Assembly (NCBI GenBank): GCA_028023455.1
Contig: JAQFVV010006311.1
Location: forward strand, 1,844,147 to 1,908,146
DNA length: 64,000 nt
Source of the DNA: Epiperipatus broadwayi
Taxonomy: Eukaryota > Onychophora > Udeonychophora > Euonychophora > Peripatidae
Direction: 5' to 3'
Part shown: piece after piece, positions 59,533-64,000 of the stretch
How the letters are laid out: every line of letters begins with the position of its first letter
Numbering within the stretch: position 1 is the first letter of the stretch
Made by a program: the position numbers and the translations under genes
The notes under the pieces: generated by a model
What the model saw: the letters and a program-made list of their open reading frames with translations, nothing else
Databases searched by the model: none
What the model was told of the DNA's origin: nothing

Positions 59533-60120
59533 ATGATGGAAATAGTCCAATATATTATCACATCTAATATACCATCATTACTAACCTTCAGGCAAATACT
59601 AAGTACTCGATATGAACCTGATGATAAGCTGAAGTTTAGACATTATGAAAAATTATATGTAAAACTGGCCAAAGTAGAAAATACATTTAATTTTTCTTAT
59701 GAAAATGTAAATCTGAAGAGATTATTTTTAAAGATTTGCAATTAAAATCCCCTATTCATAGATGAGAAGATTATTCAGAGTGTAAGTTAAACCTTATTGA
59801 GAAAAAAAATAAATGCTCAAAAGTTTACCAAGTATTACACCTGTGTTCAATTAGAAATGTTGAATGTTTTCTAAGAAATAAATTACTGATGAAGACTCAA
59901 AAGAATTTGTCAAATTGTGAAAAGAGATCATAGCCTAAATTACATGGGAAAAAAAAGAATGTTAGAAGAGAAAGCCTGTAAATCAAACTCATACTGCAAC
60001 AAACAATTTATCAACTTCATCAGTTAAAAATCTTAGCTCTCATTATGTTAATATCACATGATCACCATTTCCTATGCTTGGAGAGTTTGTCATTCTTAAC
60101 ATCTTATGGATACTGAATGA
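59533..60120 (+). pseudogene. possible 5' coding fragment of a Penelope-like element
   Basis: Plus-strand pieces in shifting frames: KFRHYEKLYVKLAKVENTFN, then KNPLFIDEKIIQSVS, TLLRKKINAQK and LEMLNVF. The pattern YEKL..KLAK.....F followed by a basic helix resembles the N-terminal region of Penelope-like proteins before the RT. No RT or GIY-YIG motif follows. It is preceded by the foldback-family segment 59530-59585. Low certainty. Confidence 0.25.
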
Positions 60121-60296
60121 TTAGGAGATATTTAATTAATTTTTTTAACACATTGACTATGGAGCTTATTGATTCCTCTTTAAGACTTTATAGAAACCAA
60201 GCAGGGCAAATTTGTAATGTCCATTTCATACATTCTTGTTATTGCCATTGTTATTACTATATAATTATTAACATAGTTAATGAACATGGATTGGCT

Positions 60297-60325
60297 CCTC
60301 ATTGCACACATCATCAGCATGGTGA
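60297..60325 (-). other. CTGATGA-type terminus motif
   Basis: Minus strand GCTGATGATGTGTGCAATGA, then GGAGCCAATCCATG. The CTGATGA box is intact but the CGAAAC box expected after GAGCC is replaced, so this is only a possible decayed Penelope or hammerhead-type end. Confidence 0.25.
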
Positions 60326-60599
60326 GTTTATTGATTTTTTATCGTATTAAAATCAAGAAACATTGTGCTCTTTCTTTTTCATTGCCTGATAGTTTTTAAT
60401 TGAAATATCAATTGAGTTTTCTTGAAGGTAGGAACAATCTCTACAAACATGGCGGATAATACTGAATTATGACTTTTAATCCTAGGAGGTTGTAAAGTCG
60501 CTCGCTGAGCAGCAGTTGGCAGGCAAAAGGCGAGGGTACTAAGAATTCTCTGGATGTAGAGCCATGCTATCATTCACTGACAACTTTTTTTTTGGTACC

Positions 60600-63115
60600 T
60601 ACAACTATAAATTACTTTCAAGTGAAAGAAAATTGCAAGAATTGGAACAGTTGTCTAATATAAATGAAACATTGTTAAACTTTGCGAAGTTAGAAAAAAA
60701 GGTGAAAAGATGATTTAAAAAGAAGCACAAGAATAGTGACATTCATTATAAATGAAAAAATGACATTATGGAAATTGGTGGTATTTCAAGCAGAGTGGCA
60801 AGATCAATTATTCAACTTAATTGAAAATACCAAATTTAGATAATTCAAGTTATCCAAAAGTTCTCATTGTGATGAAGAAGTTGAAGATTTTATATGGATG
60901 TATAAAATGCTTTTGATCAGACTAAACACCATTTTATATTGGTCATTGGAAACTTTAATGCTAGAATTAGTAAATGATAGTTTACAGAAAAAGAAAAACT
61001 ATATTATGATTCTTACTTTGAGAAAACTGTTAAATGGCAATGAATATAGAAACATCCAAATGAAGGTACAGCGGGGTTTGATTATTGCAATGTTTTTAAT
61101 AGATTTAATACAGGAAATGTTCATTCATTTGTAAGATGTGTGTTAATAAAAACTATTAAGAAAATTACTAGTAATAGTTAATATTCCTAAGTCTCAGAAT
61201 TACTCCAGTGAATTTAAATTAGAACTTGCAAATCATTTTAAAATACTAACAAACTTTGAAGATGATTCAGACATGAATGAAGTCAATAAGAAGATAACTG
61301 AAAAACTATTAAGAACTCAAGAAAGATAACTGGTACAAAAAAAATAGCAATTTATCAATAAACTTTCTACTGAAATGAGACAATATATGAAAAAAAGGGA
61401 TGGGAAATTTTTAAAAAGTGATTTTTAAGAAGAATCAATATCTAGAGTTTTGTAAAATGGTGCAAAAAGAGTTTGGAATGATATAAAAAAATGATTATGA
61501 ATTAGTAAGGAAAGCTATAGAAGAGAATAAAAATCTCAAAAATATATAATAATGTCTTTGTTTATTTTTGCAATAAGAAAAGATGAAACTATTATTAAAA
61601 AGAAAGATGACATGATATGTGTGGAAAACTACTATGAAGAATTGCATATTAATGAAAAACAAGAAAACAAAAGTATCTCCAACAATTATTACATCTTCTG
61701 AATTGCCCAGCATTTTAAATAAAATGTGAGTTATGCAATTAGGTCTACAAAGTATAAAAAAGTTACAAGAAATAATGGAATTATTATTAATATTTTAAAA
61801 GTAAAGTAGGTGAATAAATAGGAAAATTGAAAAGTTATATACCAAATGTTTAAATGATAAAGATGATAGCAAATGATTGTATGATTATATTAGTAATATT
61901 ACAATTTAAGAAAGATGATAAAGAAAATATTAGAAATTACAGATTATCAGTCTTCTATCAATTCTAAATAAAATCTTTACCAAGATAATTACAACTCATC
62001 CCCAGTGAATTTTGAATTTTGACCAACCAAAAAAAAAACAAGTTTAAAAGTATTTTTAGCATAATGAATCACATCTAAATATTGATAGAAGTTATTGGAT
62101 GGTTCAATAATATGAGTTGCCATTATACTTTGGATTTGGAGATTACAAAAAGTTATTTGATTTTGTAAAAATTTCTGTCAATATTAGAGCATTGGATCAT
62201 CAAGAAGTAGACTTGGAATATTATCATATTGTGAAGAATATATGGCTAAGTGCAACTGCAATGATTAAATTATATGGTGATATTAAGAAGATTATGTTGT
62301 TTCTATATCTCCAAAACATTTTACAGAAGTTTTACAAAAAGTATTTTGGGGATTAAAATGGGAAGCTAAGAGAGTAAAAATAAATGGAGATTATTTAAAT
62401 CATCTAGATTTTGCAAATAACGTGATTGTTTTTGCAAATAAAAACTTCAGGAAATACTGCAAAAATTATAAAATGAAATTTAGGACTAAAAATAAATGCT
62501 AAAAAGACTAAAGTAATGTTCAATGGAATTTCTCAGATGTAAAAAAAAAAAAGGTTGGTGTTCATAAATTAGAAAAAGTTAGCAACTACAAATACCTTGA
62601 TCAGATTATTACTACAGATAGAAACATAATGGATGAAATTAATGTTAGAATTAAACTTAAATAGAATCCTTTTAATAGAAATAACTTGATATTAAAAGAA
62701 AATGGGACTATGTGTTTGAAAAGGAAGATTTTTAAAAGATGTGTTTTACCAAGTCTTATTTATTGATCTGAGATCTGGACACTTAAAAGAAGAGCAATAT
62801 AATGATTTCAGACCACTCAATGAAAGATGGGGAGATATATGTCAGGAGTAACAAGAAGAGATTGAAAATAAAATAGTTGGGTGAAAAAACAAACAGATAT
62901 TACTGATATCATTGAAAGAATTAAGAAACTGAAATAGAGCTGGGTTTAATATATTACTTGAAGAAATGATAATAGAATAATAATTAAAGTTTTAAATTAA
63001 ATACAAATAAATTGTAAAAGATCTAGAAAGAGAATATATGTGAAATGGATGGATGATATGAGGAAGTTTGCTGAGGTATTAGGGATTGATCATGCAATGA
63101 GTTGATAATACCCAT
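60600..63115 (+). pseudogene. RTE-like LINE, endonuclease to C-terminus, heavily decayed
   Basis: Reading along the plus strand: CDEEVEDFIWM-type and YKMLLIRLNTI (endonuclease, usual EVEDFY.DVYKA.DQT), a NGNEYRNIQMKVQRG (GKRNERGEM-like) segment, helical spacer frames at 61200-61700, then FGDYKKLFDFVKI.VNIRAL (usual F.DYEKAFDSV), LDFANNVIVFAN (62399, the catalytic FADD now FANN), VSNYKYLDQIITTD, KRCVLPSLIY.SEIWTLKRRA, a TR.D.K.....W segment and VKWMDDMRKFA at the end. The motif order equals that of the 15.4-kb copy, and this copy is nearly full length but riddled with stops. Confidence 0.7.
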
Positions 63116-64000
63116 AGTTAAAAATGATGATGAATCCAAGAGATGATAAGACTTGTTTATTTTGGCTATGGGAGAAATGATTAATATTAGTAGACTAGCA
63201 GTGTTAGTAAATCTTTTTTTTTTTAATTGAAACAGAACTTATATTAATAATTTCATTTTTACTCTATCTTCCTAGTAATAATGTTCTTCTTTACTTGGCA
63301 TTATTAAGTATGTATACATTATTCAAATTATCATTGCAAAGAGAATTTCCTTTATTTTCAGTTGAATATCTCCAAATTTATTACAATAATTGAAATTTTC
63401 TATGATTATACAAAATATAAACAGCTCAGAAAGACAAAAATAGGGCTAGTTTGGGTTAAAGTGTTTGTAAATATTGTATCCTAAATGATATTTATTTACA
63501 TGGTTACTGCTACATTATTTCTACAATTAATAATGATAGTTTGAAACTATGGTAGCCATACCTTATTTAGTACATATTTAGTTAAGAAGTGATGTGAATT
63601 CAAGTATTTTAAGATGAACATTATTAGAAGTATGATGAATCTCTTGAAGTGTAATTATATCGACTTTGTGTTGTATATTACTTTATAAAAGATCTCCATT
63701 TTTTGATTTAGATATATCCTCAGTGTTTAGTTCATGTTTTGTATTGTGTTTTTGTAGTTGAAGAGAAAATTGTTTTGCAGAGGGTATTTCTAGTGTTTAA
63801 GGTATTTTCATGGTTAGCAACACAATTTAATAATTTTTTTATTATGAAAGCTTAGGATCCTCATCTAGATTTAATACTTATAGCTTTCTTTGTTATCTAT
63901 CTTACAAAAAATAACATTAATAGAATTGCTTTTCTTTTTTCTAGACTTTGAAGATAAATGAATATGATATTGAATTCTTCTTTGACTATGAAATTATAAA
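63116..64000. other. right edge of window; intron 9 continuing, nothing recognised
   Basis: AT-rich. TTTTTTCTAG|ACTTTGAAG at 63939-63953 looks like an acceptor, but the sequence after it carries stops in the required frame and does not resemble the next CPLANE1 segment. Confidence 0.35.

Noticed and set aside
63939-64000. Acceptor-like TTTTTTCTAG as the next CPLANE1 exon
   Set aside because: The required frame hits stops at once and the peptide does not match the family.
1-64000. CRISPR arrays, operons, ribosome binding sites, tRNA or rRNA genes
   Set aside because: The window is eukaryotic intron-rich DNA; no regular spacer array or structured tRNA/rRNA gene was seen.

Overview
This window is nuclear DNA from an animal, most likely an invertebrate. 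It is strongly AT-rich, full of homopolymer runs and TA/TG simple repeats, and has GT-AG introns from 96 bp to more than 20 kb. Decayed LINE retrotransposons of several clades lie on both strands. I cannot name the species; the LINE mix (RTE-like, Jockey/CR1-like, LOA/I-like) is seen in molluscs, chelicerates and other arthropods, among others.

One protein-coding gene could be assembled. Nine plus-strand exons between 7116 and 43340 join with consistent splice phases into an 864-residue open frame. It matches, block after block, the N-terminal third of CPLANE1 (C5orf42/JBTS17), the large WD-repeat subunit of the ciliogenesis and planar polarity effector complex. The first coding exon(s) lie upstream of the window or were not recognised. 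The gene continues past 43340, where a donor site opens an intron with no exon that I could find in the remaining 20.6 kb. The ATG-started ORFs outside these exons look like chance frames or transposon remnants.

Almost everything else is intronic repeat. 1-1430: degenerate tandem arrays. 6.5-6.9 kb: inverted (foldback) repeat with a decayed hammerhead-ribozyme fold. 9.7-10.05 kb: LTR-like block. 10.6-12.7 kb: tandem repeats, plus a Penelope-type CTGATGA...CGAAAC motif. 13.1-14.9 kb: purine-rich, gag-like coiled-coil coding relic. 15.4-16.2 kb: RTE-like LINE tail with an exact 119-bp duplication. 20.6-21.8, 24.6-26.7, 33.3-36.3 and 57.8-59.4 kb: minus-strand LINEs. The 33-36 kb copy carries an 871-bp TA-flanked inverted-repeat DNA transposon. 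41.5-41.8, 45.2-45.8, 50.9-51.6 and 54.9-55.1 kb: four foldback elements. 48.1-50.2 and 53.5-54.4 kb: two copies of a repeat; the first carries a TATA box, an intron-like interval and a poly(A) signal. 60.6-63.1 kb: a second RTE-like LINE.

The most notable non-coding signal is the hammerhead self-cleaving ribozyme fold inside the foldback repeat at 50.9-51.6 kb. It recurs in the related copy at 6.6 kb with a compensatory base-pair change, and a tRNA-like (B-box) tail follows it. The copies here carry core or stem substitutions, so the window documents a ribozyme-bearing, SINE-like family rather than a surely active ribozyme. Family names rest on remembered protein motifs; no search was run.
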